From: Peptostreptococcaceae bacterium
GTDB taxonomy: Bacteria; Bacillota; Clostridia; Peptostreptococcales; Peptostreptococcaceae
Direction of reading: 5' to 3'
NCBI GenBank assembly: GCA_902363255.1
Contig: CABIZO010000009.1
Location: 1 to 64,000 of the forward strand
DNA length: 64,000 bases
This document shows, one piece after another, positions 54,135-63,942 of the stretch. A program made the position numbers and the translations under genes. Below the pieces are notes generated by a model. That model searched no databases, was not told the DNA's origin, and saw only the letters and a list, made by a program, of their open reading frames with translations. Within the stretch, counting starts at the first letter, position 1. Every line of letters starts with the position of its first letter.

Positions 54135-57100
54135 TTAAATTATTTTATCTTCTTTTAGAAATTCAATTAATCTTTCAGTATTTTTATTATCGTTAAATTG
54201 AACAATCTTTTGATAGTTTTGAATATATTTTTCACATTGACCTTCTAAATAATTTTTTTCAAATACCTTTTTTAAATCTTCCGTATTATAACAAATATCT
54301 CCAAAACAATTTTCTTCGTCTAGCATCAACCTAGTATTATCTCCATAGCACTCCATACAATAATTTTTTTCTTCCCAATAAAAAATAACATTACTACCCC
54401 TATAAAAGGCATCATATGAAATTGATGAGTAATCTGTAATTAATACTTTTGCATCTTTAAGCAAGTCATCATATTTGTCTTCGAAATTCATATATTTTAA
54501 AATATCATCATCTATTTCAAGCATAGATTCTGCAATTAATGGATGAGGCAATACTATAACATTCTCTTTATATTTACTTGGAATAGAATTTAGTATTTTT
54601 ATAATCATCTTGTAATATTTAGTTTCTGTAAAATTCAACCTAGCCTGATTATATTCCCACGGTCTCCAAGTTGGCATAATAATAATTTTATTCGCACCTT
54701 TGTTCCATTTATTTCTATCAAACTTAGGTAAGCCACAAATATAAATATCTTCTGCATTATAATTTGCATAATCTATAAAATGTTTACCTTCAATCTCCGA
54801 AGAGACTACTACCCTTTTTAACCCTTCAGTATTTTTCTTACGAAAGAACTTTCTAGAATTAGAGTTTAAAGAAACCATATACATAACTCCATGCTGAAGA
54901 AAAACATAGTTTAGTTTTGGATCATTTAACTTATTATTAATTAATCTATTTGTAGTTCGTACTTCACAAGCATGTGCAATAGATTCTGAAGATATAAATG
55001 TATTACAACAAAACATGTGTAAATAATGTTTTAATGAATATTTATTAATTATACTCTTCTTATATTTAGAATCTATCTCACTTAAATAAGAACAGTTTTT
55101 ATCTAAAATAAAATATACATTATCATATCCCATATCTATTAACTTTTCATATAGTACAGAAGCACTTTCTTCATATCTTGCTGCATGCTTTTCAAATAAT
55201 AATATAGGATTTATTGATTTTATAAATTTAGATAATATCCATGCAAATGAAATTTTAAATTTTTCTAAGTAATTATCTGTAATATTTGCATTTCTAACAG
55301 TTATATATAATGAATTTCCTCCTGTTTTTCTAAAATACATTGCTAAATCTTTATTTTTTAATAGTTTTACAGGAGCATTTATAGTTGCACCTTTTTTTAT
55401 TTTTATTAGTTTTTCGAAACCATAACCATCCTGATCTTCATATGATAATGAAATCTTATTATGTAGCTCTAAATTTATACAATCCTCAAATGGAATAGAA
55501 AAATGATATAAATTTACTCTTCTATTTTTTCCAATATTTATACCTTTTTTTAATAATATATTTAATGGGTATATCTTATCCTGAACTTTTATAACAAACT
55601 TCTTCTTATTTAAATCCACTTCTGCTTTTATTACACAAATTGCTATTATATTAAGCTTATTCTTTGAATTATAAAATAATGATTTATGATTAGTGATGTT
55701 TATACATCTATTATAAACATTTGTTTTATTTAAATTTACTCTCTCATCTTTTAATAACTCTTCTATTTTTATTTCTTCTATCTGATCAAACTGCTCTTTT
55801 TCAAATCGTTTAATGTCCTTAGTTTTAGGACTATTATATTGAAATCCTTCAATCATATCTGGGAAAAAATATACTGTTTTTATACTATTATACATAGCAA
55901 ATACATAAGCTAATTTTTTACGTCTAAGAGCCATCTGAATTATCTCGTCAAAATCTATATTACAGAATATATTTTTCTTCTCTAACTCTAAAGCTTCTTT
56001 ATTTTCTTCAAATAAGTTTACTTCAACATCATTCCAAAACACATTAAAACAGCTAGATTTTACTAAACTTATGAAGTTAACATTCTCAGGAAGAAGCTGA
56101 AGAAAATCACATTTATTTTTATTTAATCCATCCTCAAAAGAAAGTATTATATTTTTATTTTTATCGTTTATCTTCTCTATTAATTCTAATATCTTAGTAT
56201 TTATAATTTTATTATTTAAGCTACCTCCATGAATTAAGATATTTTTATTATTATTTCTTGGAGGACTTTCTATTTTTAAATTAGTTTCACTATCATATAC
56301 TAATAGATCTAGTATTTTTTCTGTTACCTTATCTTGTATATAATTATTATATTTATTATTAAATTCCTTTACATCAATATGATTTTTACAATTTATTTCC
56401 TCTATTAAACTGTCGATACTTTTAACTTTTGGAAACGGTAAATCTGATAAAGGAAAATATGTCCCCTTTTCTTCTAAATACTCTTCTTCATCGTATGCAA
56501 ATAAAATTACCTTCTTTTCTTTTATTGCATAATCAAAAAATACACTTGAGTAATCAGTTATTAAAATATCACAACAATTAAGGAAATCATAAGTCTCGTA
56601 CTCTTTAGGAAATGGTTTAATTTTGTTAAATTCGGAAAAATCCATTGAACTAGTAACTAAAAAGTGCAAATTTACATATAGTATCTGATTTTCTTTAAGA
56701 TTTTTATCAATCTCATGTAAATATTCAATAATTGTTTTAATTTGTTTTTTAGAATTAGCCTTTCTACCACTTCCCCTCCAAGTAGGCATATATGCTATTA
56801 ATTCTTTATCTTCCAATTTCATACTCTTCTTTATTTCTTTTTTCATAAGTTCATTAGAAAAAGCTTCATTTCTTGGATAATCACACAATAGAACTTTATT
56901 GGTACCTATGTTTTCTAACATATAGTCATTCATAAAAACATCTCTTGTAAATTCATTTGGGAAAAGAATGTAATTAGCATTTAAAAAGTTTTTTTGAATA
57001 TTTCCTATAGATGTTGAGTTTTTCAAATCACTTCTTCCCAAATACTTTAGAGGAGTTCCGTGCCAAGTATTTAAATATATTTGTTCTTCCTTTTTTATAA

Positions 57101-57464
57101 AATAAATAGGAAAAGAATTATCAGTTATTAAATATTTTGACGTAGCTAGTGATTTTATATATTCATCAGAATTTCTTATTACAAAATTTACCCCATTAAA
57201 TCCATAAAGCTCAAACCTACTTTTTGCATCATTTATAGTACTTTTAGTAACTACAAAGTCTACATTTAAATGCTTCCATTTATTATTAGTCATGATTTCC
57301 CTAACAAAAGCAAACATATTTCCATTTAAATTTTTACCTTGCCCAGGTTCTAATAATATTTTGTTGTTATCTATCTTACAATCTTTATAAATTTCTAAAT
57401 ACTTTGTTTTACAATCTTTTTTACATTTTTTACTGTATAAAACTGATTTTACTTTATCTAACAT
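54135..57464 (-). CDS. Double-domain CDP-glycerol glycerophosphotransferase
   Basis: 1109 residues, about twice the usual size. The first transferase domain has WHGTPLKYLGRSDLKN (near residue 135), MPTWRGSGRK and DYSSVFFDYAIKEKK (near 305); a middle region of about 400 residues without known motif; a second domain with LQHGVMYMVSLNSN (near 857), MPTWRPWEYN and DYSSISYDAFYRGSN (near 1020). Both domains keep the catalytic histidine. A two-centre polymerase or priming plus polymerising enzyme is plausible. The first base overlaps the end of the upstream gene by 11 bases; GAGGGG precedes the ATG. Confidence 0.88.
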   Translation of the reverse strand: MLDKVKSVLYSKKCKKDCKTKYLEIYKDCKIDNNKILLEPGQGKNLNGNMFAFVREIMTNNKWKHLNVDFVVTKSTINDAKSRFELYGFNGVNFVIRNSDEYIKSLATSKYLITDNSFPIYFIKKEEQIYLNTWHGTPLKYLGRSDLKNSTSIGNIQKNFLNANYILFPNEFTRDVFMNDYMLENIGTNKVLLCDYPRNEAFSNELMKKEIKKSMKLEDKELIAYMPTWRGSGRKANSKKQIKTIIEYLHEIDKNLKENQILYVNLHFLVTSSMDFSEFNKIKPFPKEYETYDFLNCCDILITDYSSVFFDYAIKEKKVILFAYDEEEYLEEKGTYFPLSDLPFPKVKSIDSLIEEINCKNHIDVKEFNNKYNNYIQDKVTEKILDLLVYDSETNLKIESPPRNNNKNILIHGGSLNNKIINTKILELIEKINDKNKNIILSFEDGLNKNKCDFLQLLPENVNFISLVKSSCFNVFWNDVEVNLFEENKEALELEKKNIFCNIDFDEIIQMALRRKKLAYVFAMYNSIKTVYFFPDMIEGFQYNSPKTKDIKRFEKEQFDQIEEIKIEELLKDERVNLNKTNVYNRCINITNHKSLFYNSKNKLNIIAICVIKAEVDLNKKKFVIKVQDKIYPLNILLKKGINIGKNRRVNLYHFSIPFEDCINLELHNKISLSYEDQDGYGFEKLIKIKKGATINAPVKLLKNKDLAMYFRKTGGNSLYITVRNANITDNYLEKFKISFAWILSKFIKSINPILLFEKHAARYEESASVLYEKLIDMGYDNVYFILDKNCSYLSEIDSKYKKSIINKYSLKHYLHMFCCNTFISSESIAHACEVRTTNRLINNKLNDPKLNYVFLQHGVMYMVSLNSNSRKFFRKKNTEGLKRVVVSSEIEGKHFIDYANYNAEDIYICGLPKFDRNKWNKGANKIIIMPTWRPWEYNQARLNFTETKYYKMIIKILNSIPSKYKENVIVLPHPLIAESMLEIDDDILKYMNFEDKYDDLLKDAKVLITDYSSISYDAFYRGSNVIFYWEEKNYCMECYGDNTRLMLDEENCFGDICYNTEDLKKVFEKNYLEGQCEKYIQNYQKIVQFNDNKNTERLIEFLKEDKII

Positions 57465-58629
57465 AATCCCCTCTTATATCGTCTATATTTTTAACATTTG
57501 TACATATGTTTTTTGAGCATTCCCTATTTATTTCATTAAAATATCTATTAATTCTTTGCCTATCATTTTCAAATTCATCTATACCATTAAAGATTGTATT
57601 TATATTAATTAAAAATTCTTTCATATCCTTTGGCTTATAACCTGGTGTTACTTTATCATATTCGAAATTGAACCCTCTTTCATTCAAATATTCATCCTTA
57701 TCATAAGGTATAAACAAAAGCGGCTTATTCACTAATAAAAAATCTACATAGATACTTGAATAATCTGTAATTAAAATATCAAAAATATTTAGAATATCCA
57801 TAATATCTTCAATAATATGTTCATTTAAAAGTAAAATTCTTTTTCCCAAATAGTTTTGTACATTTGTAGTCTCAGATAAGTGAGTACGAATAAAAATTAT
57901 AGCATTATGTTCTTCTAAAAAGTTTTCTAATTCATCTTTGTTATAATCTTTAAATGGAAAAACTTGTGTTTCTCTATTATCTCTATATGTAGGAGCATAT
58001 AAAATTAACTCCTTGTACTCTGGTAAGCATTTAAATAATTCATCTAACTTACTTTTACTCACATCTTTAAACAAACAGTCATTTCGTGGTTGTCCCCAAA
58101 CTTTTATTATTTCATCTTTTACATCAAAACTTTCCCTCATTATAGGAATCAAGTTTTTAGAAGTTGTTAATATATAAGAATAATTTTGAGAAAATATTTT
58201 ACGAAAGTAATATTTCTTCAACACACTTACATTGTTTTCCATCAAACTTATTTTTTTTAATGGTGTTCCATGCCATAAGTTTATTATTAATCTTTTCTTA
58301 TTCAAACTTGTTCCGTATAACGGAAGCCCTGCTGATGTAAACCATACTCCCCCTGATAATACTTTTTTTATCCCTGATTTTGTTTTTGTCTCAATAAAAA
58401 ACTCTTCCCCATACTCATTTTGCAGCTTTTCTCTTAATACATCATCATTTATCACAAAATACGGGTGAATATCTTTTTCATTTTCTAAAACATATTCAAA
58501 AAGATACTTAGAATTATAATTATATCGTTCATTATCTGTCGAAGAAAATATCCAAATATCTTTATTAGGCTTTATATTGTATAAGGTCTTATATATCATA
58601 GTTTTAAAAAAATTTATTATTTTCTTCAT
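57454..58629 (-). CDS. CDP-glycerol glycerophosphotransferase family protein
   Basis: 391 residues, single transferase domain: NLWHGTPLKKISLMEN (near residue 118), VWGQPRNDCLF, ILYAPTYRDNRE and ITDYSSIYVDFLLVNKP (near 286). First gene of the polymer cluster. The ATG is 19 bases from the nearest AAGGAG; an in-frame stop lies 4 codons upstream, so no better start exists and translation may be weak. No tagO/tagA-type priming gene is in the window. Confidence 0.87.
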   Translation of the reverse strand: MKKIINFFKTMIYKTLYNIKPNKDIWIFSSTDNERYNYNSKYLFEYVLENEKDIHPYFVINDDVLREKLQNEYGEEFFIETKTKSGIKKVLSGGVWFTSAGLPLYGTSLNKKRLIINLWHGTPLKKISLMENNVSVLKKYYFRKIFSQNYSYILTTSKNLIPIMRESFDVKDEIIKVWGQPRNDCLFKDVSKSKLDELFKCLPEYKELILYAPTYRDNRETQVFPFKDYNKDELENFLEEHNAIIFIRTHLSETTNVQNYLGKRILLLNEHIIEDIMDILNIFDILITDYSSIYVDFLLVNKPLLFIPYDKDEYLNERGFNFEYDKVTPGYKPKDMKEFLININTIFNGIDEFENDRQRINRYFNEINRECSKNICTNVKNIDDIRGDYVR

Positions 58630-58694
58630 AATATATGCCTATATAATTCTCCTTTTTATTTTAATTTCAATCCATTTATTACCATATTTTATAT

Positions 58695-58703
58695 ATTATA
58701 TCA
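58695..58703 (-). promoter_or_regulatory. Extended -10 promoter of the polymer cluster
   Basis: TGATATAAT on the minus strand (TGN-TATAAT) about 60 bases before the first transferase gene; no good -35. Confidence 0.45.
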
Positions 58704-58746
58704 CGTTTTGAGTTTTTTCGTAGGATTTGATAATAAATCAATATAA

Positions 58747-58784
58747 AAAAGAGAGATTAAATTAATACTTTTAATCTCTCTTTT
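58747..58784 (-). terminator. Terminator after the proline iminopeptidase gene
   Basis: AAAAGAGAGATTAA and its exact complement with a 10-base loop and T tail on the minus strand. Confidence 0.85.
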
Positions 58785-58850
58785 ACTTTTATATATAATT
58801 TTCAAATAATAATCTCTAGTATCTTTATTATTAAGCTTGACTACTTTTTA

Positions 58851-59732
58851 TTAATCATTCGCTTCTAACCATTCGGTTAAAATCTTTATATATTTTTCAT
58901 TTTCTTCAACAAAAGGCATATGTCTTGAATATTGGAATAGTTCCCATTTACTATTAGGAATTCTATCATACATAGTTTTTGCAATATATGGTGAGCATAA
59001 ATCTATTGCTCCACTAGTTATTAAACAAGGCTCCTCTATTTCATGCAATCTATCTGTAAATTCATATCCGGCAAGTGTTCCTGATGGAGAAAACTCGTTA
59101 TGCCCCCATCCTACAACATACGCTTCAGATCCTGATTTTTTAGGTCTTCTTAAGCATTCTGGATCATTTTCAGTTACTTCACCTGCACAGTACATCTTCA
59201 TAAATTTATCTAGTGCATCGCTATATTCTTTACTAGAATAATCTCCACTATTTACTGCATCAAGTAAAGCTTTTTGATCAGCTTCATCCATATATGATAT
59301 TCTTCTTTTTTGCTCTATTTCCCAAAGACTTGCAGAAGAAAGAGTAGATGATAGAATATATGACTTAATTCCCTTTGGTTTATATTCAAGTGCATACCAT
59401 ATAGCCTGCATTCCACCCCAAGATTGTCCTAATAAATGAATTTCATCAAGTCCTAAATGTTCTCTTAGCGCAATAAGTTCTTTTATCCAAGTATCTGCAT
59501 TAAATAATTCAGGATGTCCTTCTACAAATGAATTCCCACATCCTATTTGATCATACATTATTACTTGCCTACCACTTTCTGCTATTTTATCTAATACTTC
59601 AAAGTAGTTGTGTGTAGAACCTGGCCCCCCATGAAGTAGTACTAATGGTGCCTTGCCTTCTGTTCCTTCACCTACTATTCGGTAATAAGTTTCGAAACCT
59701 TCAAAAGGCATATATCCTTCAGTTATTTTCAT
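58851..59732 (-). CDS. pip: Proline iminopeptidase (alpha/beta hydrolase)
   Basis: 293 residues. Oxyanion-hole HGGPGSTHNYF (about residues 34-44), nucleophile elbow GQSWGGMQAIWYAL (near 104), catalytic Asp in GAIDLCSPY and His in YSRHMPFVEENEKY at the C-terminus. The sequence pattern fits cytosolic S33 prolyl aminopeptidases that remove N-terminal proline from peptides. No signal peptide. Standing alone with its own terminator. Confidence 0.9.
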   Translation of the reverse strand: MKITEGYMPFEGFETYYRIVGEGTEGKAPLVLLHGGPGSTHNYFEVLDKIAESGRQVIMYDQIGCGNSFVEGHPELFNADTWIKELIALREHLGLDEIHLLGQSWGGMQAIWYALEYKPKGIKSYILSSTLSSASLWEIEQKRRISYMDEADQKALLDAVNSGDYSSKEYSDALDKFMKMYCAGEVTENDPECLRRPKKSGSEAYVVGWGHNEFSPSGTLAGYEFTDRLHEIEEPCLITSGAIDLCSPYIAKTMYDRIPNSKWELFQYSRHMPFVEENEKYIKILTEWLEAND

Positions 59733-59908
59733 GTTTAATCCCCCCTATTTATCATTAGAAACAAGAATTAGTTCCTAAGTAATACTGTCAAAAATTTAGC
59801 AGTCTTATTTAGTATACCATGAAAGTAAAAGGTTTTCACCATCATAGGACTATGAAAATTTTGTAGATATATATAATTTTATTTTTCTTTACTTATTAAA
59901 TATAAAAA

Positions 59909-59939
59909 GAAACTAAGCATTATAACACTTAGTTTCTAA
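59909..59939 (-). terminator. Terminator after the RlmD-type gene
   Basis: AGAAACTAAG and CTTAGTTTCT around a 9-base loop, followed by T-rich sequence on the minus strand. Confidence 0.82.
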
Positions 59940-59946
59940 ATTTATA

Positions 59947-61299
59947 TTATTTCTTTAATTTTACTACTGTTTCACAGTGAGGTGTATTTGGGAACATATC
60001 CATACATTTAACTTTTTCAACTTTATATCCATAAGATTCAAATCCTTTTATATCTAAAACTAAAGTCTTTGGATTACATGAAATATAAACTATTTCATTA
60101 GCGCCAAATCCACTTATATCCCTTATGGCATCTTTGTGAACTCCTGGTCTTGGTGGATCAACTATAATTAAGTCTGGTTTCTCAGACAGATTCTTAACAA
60201 CCTTAGCCACATCACCAGCTATAAACTCACAGTTATCAAGCCCATTTAATTTAGTATTTTCATTAGCAGCAACAACAGCTTCTTCTATTATTTCGATACC
60301 ATAAACTTGTTTAGCTGCACTCGCCATAACTTGTCCTATAGTCCCTGTTCCACTATATAAGTCAAATAATACCTTTCCTTCATGATCTCCAACAAATTCT
60401 CTAGCTATGCTGTATAATTTTTCAGCACCTTTAGTATTTGTTTGGAAGAATGAGAATGGAGATATTTTAAATCTTAAACCTAAAACTACTTCTTCTATAT
60501 AGTCTCTTCCATGTAAAACTCTTAATTCATCACAGTTAACTGCATCAGCAAGTCCATCATTTATAGTGTGTAATATACTTACTACTTCAGCCTCTGTTCC
60601 AAGGTTTAATATCATGTCTTTGTACTCAGTCATATCAAAATCTTCTTGAGTAGTTGTAACTATATTAACCATTAATTCATTAGTATTAACACCTTTTCTC
60701 ACAACTAAGTTTCTTAAGTAACCTTGGTGAGAATTTATTCTATAATAAGGAAGTTTTTTTTCTCCAAAATATTCAACTGTAGAAGTTAATACTTTTATAA
60801 AGTCTGAATCTACTAATCTACAATCATTAACTGTTATAATATCTAAGTGTCTTCCTTTTTTATGCATTCCTAAAGTAAGAGGTCCACCTTTTACTTCATC
60901 TCCAAAAGTGTACTCCATTTTATTTCTATATAGTCTTTCAACTGGACTTCCTTCGATTCCTAAAAATTCAAATCCTTCGATTCCTTGTTCTTCAAATAAT
61001 TTTAAAACTTGTTCACCTTTTATTTCTAATTGCTTTTCATAAGGTACTGATAATATGGAACATCCTCCACACGCACCAAAATGTTTACATACTGGCGCAG
61101 TTTCTATTGGTGAATTTTCTAATACTTCAAGTAATTTTACTTCAGCTTTTTCACTTCTAGCTTTTTTAACAACAGCTTTTACTTTTTGACCAGTAATTCC
61201 ACCCTTCATTTTTACTTTTCTTTTTCCTATTAATGTTGAAGACTCTCCTCCAAACTCCATAGAACCTACTTCAAATTCAATTATGTCTTTTCTTTTCAC
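59947..61299 (-). CDS. rlmD: 23S rRNA (uracil-C5)-methyltransferase RumA/RlmD type
   Basis: 450 residues. TRAM domain at the N-terminus, then the [4Fe-4S] cysteines (CKHFGACGGCSILSV), SAM motif DLYSGTGTIGQVMAS, DPPRPGVHKDA and the catalytic Cys in VYISCNPKTLVLD. Methylates a uridine of 23S rRNA; clostridia often carry several paralogues so the exact base is uncertain. The start is GTG at 61299, 8 bases after GGAGG. Follows the pseudouridine synthase by 19 bases. Confidence 0.9.
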   Translation of the reverse strand: MKRKDIIEFEVGSMEFGGESSTLIGKRKVKMKGGITGQKVKAVVKKARSEKAEVKLLEVLENSPIETAPVCKHFGACGGCSILSVPYEKQLEIKGEQVLKLFEEQGIEGFEFLGIEGSPVERLYRNKMEYTFGDEVKGGPLTLGMHKKGRHLDIITVNDCRLVDSDFIKVLTSTVEYFGEKKLPYYRINSHQGYLRNLVVRKGVNTNELMVNIVTTTQEDFDMTEYKDMILNLGTEAEVVSILHTINDGLADAVNCDELRVLHGRDYIEEVVLGLRFKISPFSFFQTNTKGAEKLYSIAREFVGDHEGKVLFDLYSGTGTIGQVMASAAKQVYGIEIIEEAVVAANENTKLNGLDNCEFIAGDVAKVVKNLSEKPDLIIVDPPRPGVHKDAIRDISGFGANEIVYISCNPKTLVLDIKGFESYGYKVEKVKCMDMFPNTPHCETVVKLKK

Positions 61300-61318
61300 T
61301 ATAATTTCCTCCGTGATT

Positions 61319-62041
61319 TTATCTTTCTTCTATTAATTTAACTTCTTCATCAGTTAATTCTCTATATTCACCTAGACCTAATGTTTCATCTAGTATTAAT
61401 TTACCCATAGACAGTCTTTTCAAGTATACTACTTTTTTGCCTACACTCTCAAACATTCTTTTTACTTGGTGGAATTTACCTTCATGTATAGTAAGCTCTA
61501 TTTCTGATAAATTATCACTTTTTAATATTTTTAGTTGAGATGACATAGTCTCATATCCATCATCTAAAGTTACACCTTTTTCAAAAGCCTTCGCATCTTC
61601 TTCTGTTACTATTCCATCTATTTTTGCATAATATGTTTTAGGTACATGTTTCTTAGGAGACAATACTCTATGAGCCAGTTGACCATCATTAGTTAAAACT
61701 AAAAGTCCCTCTGTATCCTTGTCCAACCTCCCAACAGGAAATGGTTCAAATGTTAGATAAGATGGATCTATTAAGTCTAAAACTATTGGATCTCTTTTGT
61801 CAAAGGTTGCTGATAAATATCCATCTGGTTTATTCATCATTATATAAACAAATTCTCTGTATCTTACTACTTCATTATTAAATTCTATTTTATCAACATC
61901 CGTATCAACTTGTGTACCAGGATTTGATATTACTTTATCATTTACCTTAACTAATCCTTTTTTACAGTATACTTTTAGTTCTGCTCTACTTCCATACCCT
62001 AAATTAGAAAGAATTTTGTCTATTCTTAATTTTTTTGCCAT
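61319..62041 (-). CDS. rsuA: RsuA-family 16S rRNA pseudouridine synthase
   Basis: 240 residues. S4 domain at 1-60 (LRIDKILSNLGYGSRAELKVY) and the catalytic motif GRLDKDTEGLLVLTNDGQLAHRV with catalytic Asp (near residue 104), then IHEGKFHQVKRMFESVG. Converts a uridine of 16S rRNA to pseudouridine. GGAGG precedes the ATG. Operon with the RlmD-type gene. Confidence 0.92.
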   Translation of the reverse strand: MAKKLRIDKILSNLGYGSRAELKVYCKKGLVKVNDKVISNPGTQVDTDVDKIEFNNEVVRYREFVYIMMNKPDGYLSATFDKRDPIVLDLIDPSYLTFEPFPVGRLDKDTEGLLVLTNDGQLAHRVLSPKKHVPKTYYAKIDGIVTEEDAKAFEKGVTLDDGYETMSSQLKILKSDNLSEIELTIHEGKFHQVKRMFESVGKKVVYLKRLSMGKLILDETLGLGEYRELTDEEVKLIEER

Positions 62042-62305
62042 TTTATTTACCTCCTTAAGAAGTATATTTATTTTATTTAAATAAAATTTGCTTTACTTAT
62101 ATCACAACAATATATCTCTACTATTTCCTCAAATACATATGTTGCTAAAAATTAATTAAAAATAACATAATCACTATTATATATTATAATTTAAGTTTTT
62201 GCTTATTATAATTTACTCTATACTCTTTTTTATTTTAGTTATATAATATTAATGATGGGTAGGTTTTATAAATTTTAAACTTAATTAAAATTTGGAGGTT
62301 TAAAT

Positions 62306-63169
62306 ATGTTAGTTTCTGCAAAAGAAATGCTAGTTAAAGCAAGAGAAGGAAAATACGCAGTAGGTCAATTCAATATAAATAACTTAGAATGGACAAAAGC
62401 AATATTATTAACTGCTCAAGAAAACAATTCACCTGTTATACTTGGAGTATCTGAAGGTGCTGGAAAATACATGGGTGGATATGATACAGTAGTAGGAATG
62501 GTAAATGGATTAATAAAAGGATTAAATATAACTGTTCCAGTTGCTCTTCACTTAGATCACGGTTCTTATGAAGGAGTTTTAAAAACTATAGAAGCTGGAT
62601 TCTCTTCAGTAATGTTTGATGGATCTCATTATCCATTTGATGAGAATGTTGCTAAGACTAAAGAATTAGTTGAATTAGCTCATTCAAAAGGTATATCTAT
62701 AGAAGCTGAAGTTGGTTCAATAGGTGGAGAGGAAGACGGTGTTGTAGGTGCTGGTGAAATAGCTGACCCTCAAGAATGTAAAGCTATATCTGATTTAGGA
62801 ATAGATTTCTTAGCTGCTGGTATAGGTAACATACATGGTCAATATCCTTCTAACTGGGCTGGATTAAACTTTGAAGCATTAGGAAAAATAAATGATGCTA
62901 CAGGAGATATGCCATTAGTATTACATGGTGGAACTGGTATTCCAGAAGATATGATAAAAGAAGCTATATCTTTAGGTGTTGCTAAAATCAATGTTAATAC
63001 TGAATGCCAATTAGTATTTGCTGAAGCTACTCGTAAATACATAGAAGAAGGAAAAGATTTACAAGGTAAAGGATTTGACCCTCGTAAATTATTAGCTCCA
63101 GGATTTGATGCTATAAAAGCATGTGTTAAAGAAAAAATGGAACTATTCGGTTCTATAAACCAAGCATAA
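62306..63169 (+). CDS. fba: Class II fructose-1,6-bisphosphate aldolase
   Basis: 287 residues. Zinc-dependent aldolase of glycolysis: GQFNINNLEWTKAIL, HLDHGSYE (zinc His and catalytic Asp near residue 82), EAEVGSIGGEEDG, IHGQYP and HGGTGIPEDMIKEAI with phosphate-binding loops, and NVNTECQLVF. GGAGG precedes the ATG. Tagatose-bisphosphate aldolase is a close relative, but the length and motifs favour Fba. Single gene, ending at its own terminator. Confidence 0.95.
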   Translation: MLVSAKEMLVKAREGKYAVGQFNINNLEWTKAILLTAQENNSPVILGVSEGAGKYMGGYDTVVGMVNGLIKGLNITVPVALHLDHGSYEGVLKTIEAGFSSVMFDGSHYPFDENVAKTKELVELAHSKGISIEAEVGSIGGEEDGVVGAGEIADPQECKAISDLGIDFLAAGIGNIHGQYPSNWAGLNFEALGKINDATGDMPLVLHGGTGIPEDMIKEAISLGVAKINVNTECQLVFAEATRKYIEEGKDLQGKGFDPRKLLAPGFDAIKACVKEKMELFGSINQA

Positions 63170-63196
63170 TTTTAATAGTTTAATTTAGAGATTTTA

Positions 63197-63231
63197 AAGA
63201 CAAATGTGATTTTTATTACATTTGTCTTTTT
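63197..63231 (+). terminator. Terminator after fba
   Basis: AAAGACAAATGTGA and its complement TTACATTTGTCTTT around a T-rich loop, followed by TTTT. Confidence 0.87.
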
Positions 63232-63514
63232 ATATTATTTAAATAATCAATTTATTAACATTGTATTTATATATAAAGATTTATTTTATTTCTTGATTTA
63301 TGTTATTTTATTGCTTTTTATTTATTATTCACCATATTTATGTATAAATTATTATAAAATTTGATAATTATCGACATGATTTATTAATTTTATAATATTT
63401 ATCATTCATAATTAAAATGTTATGAATAGTATTTTTCGTTATTTATTTAACAATTATCTTCTATTTTTTTATGTCTTTTTCCAAAAAAACAAATGACTTT
63501 TTCATATTTATGAC

Positions 63515-63529
63515 TTATCATTATGATAA
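63515..63529. promoter_or_regulatory. Candidate PerR/Fur-family box
   Basis: TTATCATTATGATAA is a perfect 7-1-7 palindrome matching the Bacillus PerR box form TTATAATNATTATAA at all but two positions. No promoter is clearly adjacent, so the assignment is weak. Confidence 0.3.
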
Positions 63530-63710
63530 CAAAATATTTTTTCAGAATATTAAAATCATTCCTTAAATTTTAATTTTTTTCTAACACTATACTTTTCTTT
63601 TTAAATCATGCAATAATATTAATTACACTTTTCTTTATTTACTAAACAAATTCCCATAAATTCTTGAATTTAACACACTTATTCAATATTTGAATTATAA
63701 TTTTTCATTG

Positions 63711-63737
63711 GCATTTTAGTATATTCCTATACTATAA
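63711..63737 (+). promoter_or_regulatory. Candidate promoter of the right-edge gene
   Basis: TTGGCA-like -35, a 19-base spacer and TATAAT near 63735, with the palindrome AGTATATTCCTATACT (63718-63733) covering the spacer, suggesting operator control. Leader would be about 195 bases. Confidence 0.35.
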
Positions 63738-63942
63738 TATAAAGTAGGATTACAAATTTTTTCCATTTAATGTTTTTTATATATTTATCATAGAAAATTT
63801 CGAATGTTAAAAATTTAACTCTATAAGTTTTTAGTTAACCGATTTTATAACTACAACCTCTTAAAATTTATAGAATGTATTTCAAGTTTTTGCTGTTAAT
63901 TATTTACTATGACTAACTTCAAAATGAAAAGGGGGAATTTAC

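Larger units (their letters stand above)
63232..63942. other. 710-base AT-rich intergenic region
   Basis: No open frame with a ribosome site on either strand until 63943. It contains a 7-1-7 palindrome at 63515-63529 and a possible promoter before the last gene. Otherwise nothing recognisable; a small RNA cannot be excluded. Confidence 0.6.
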
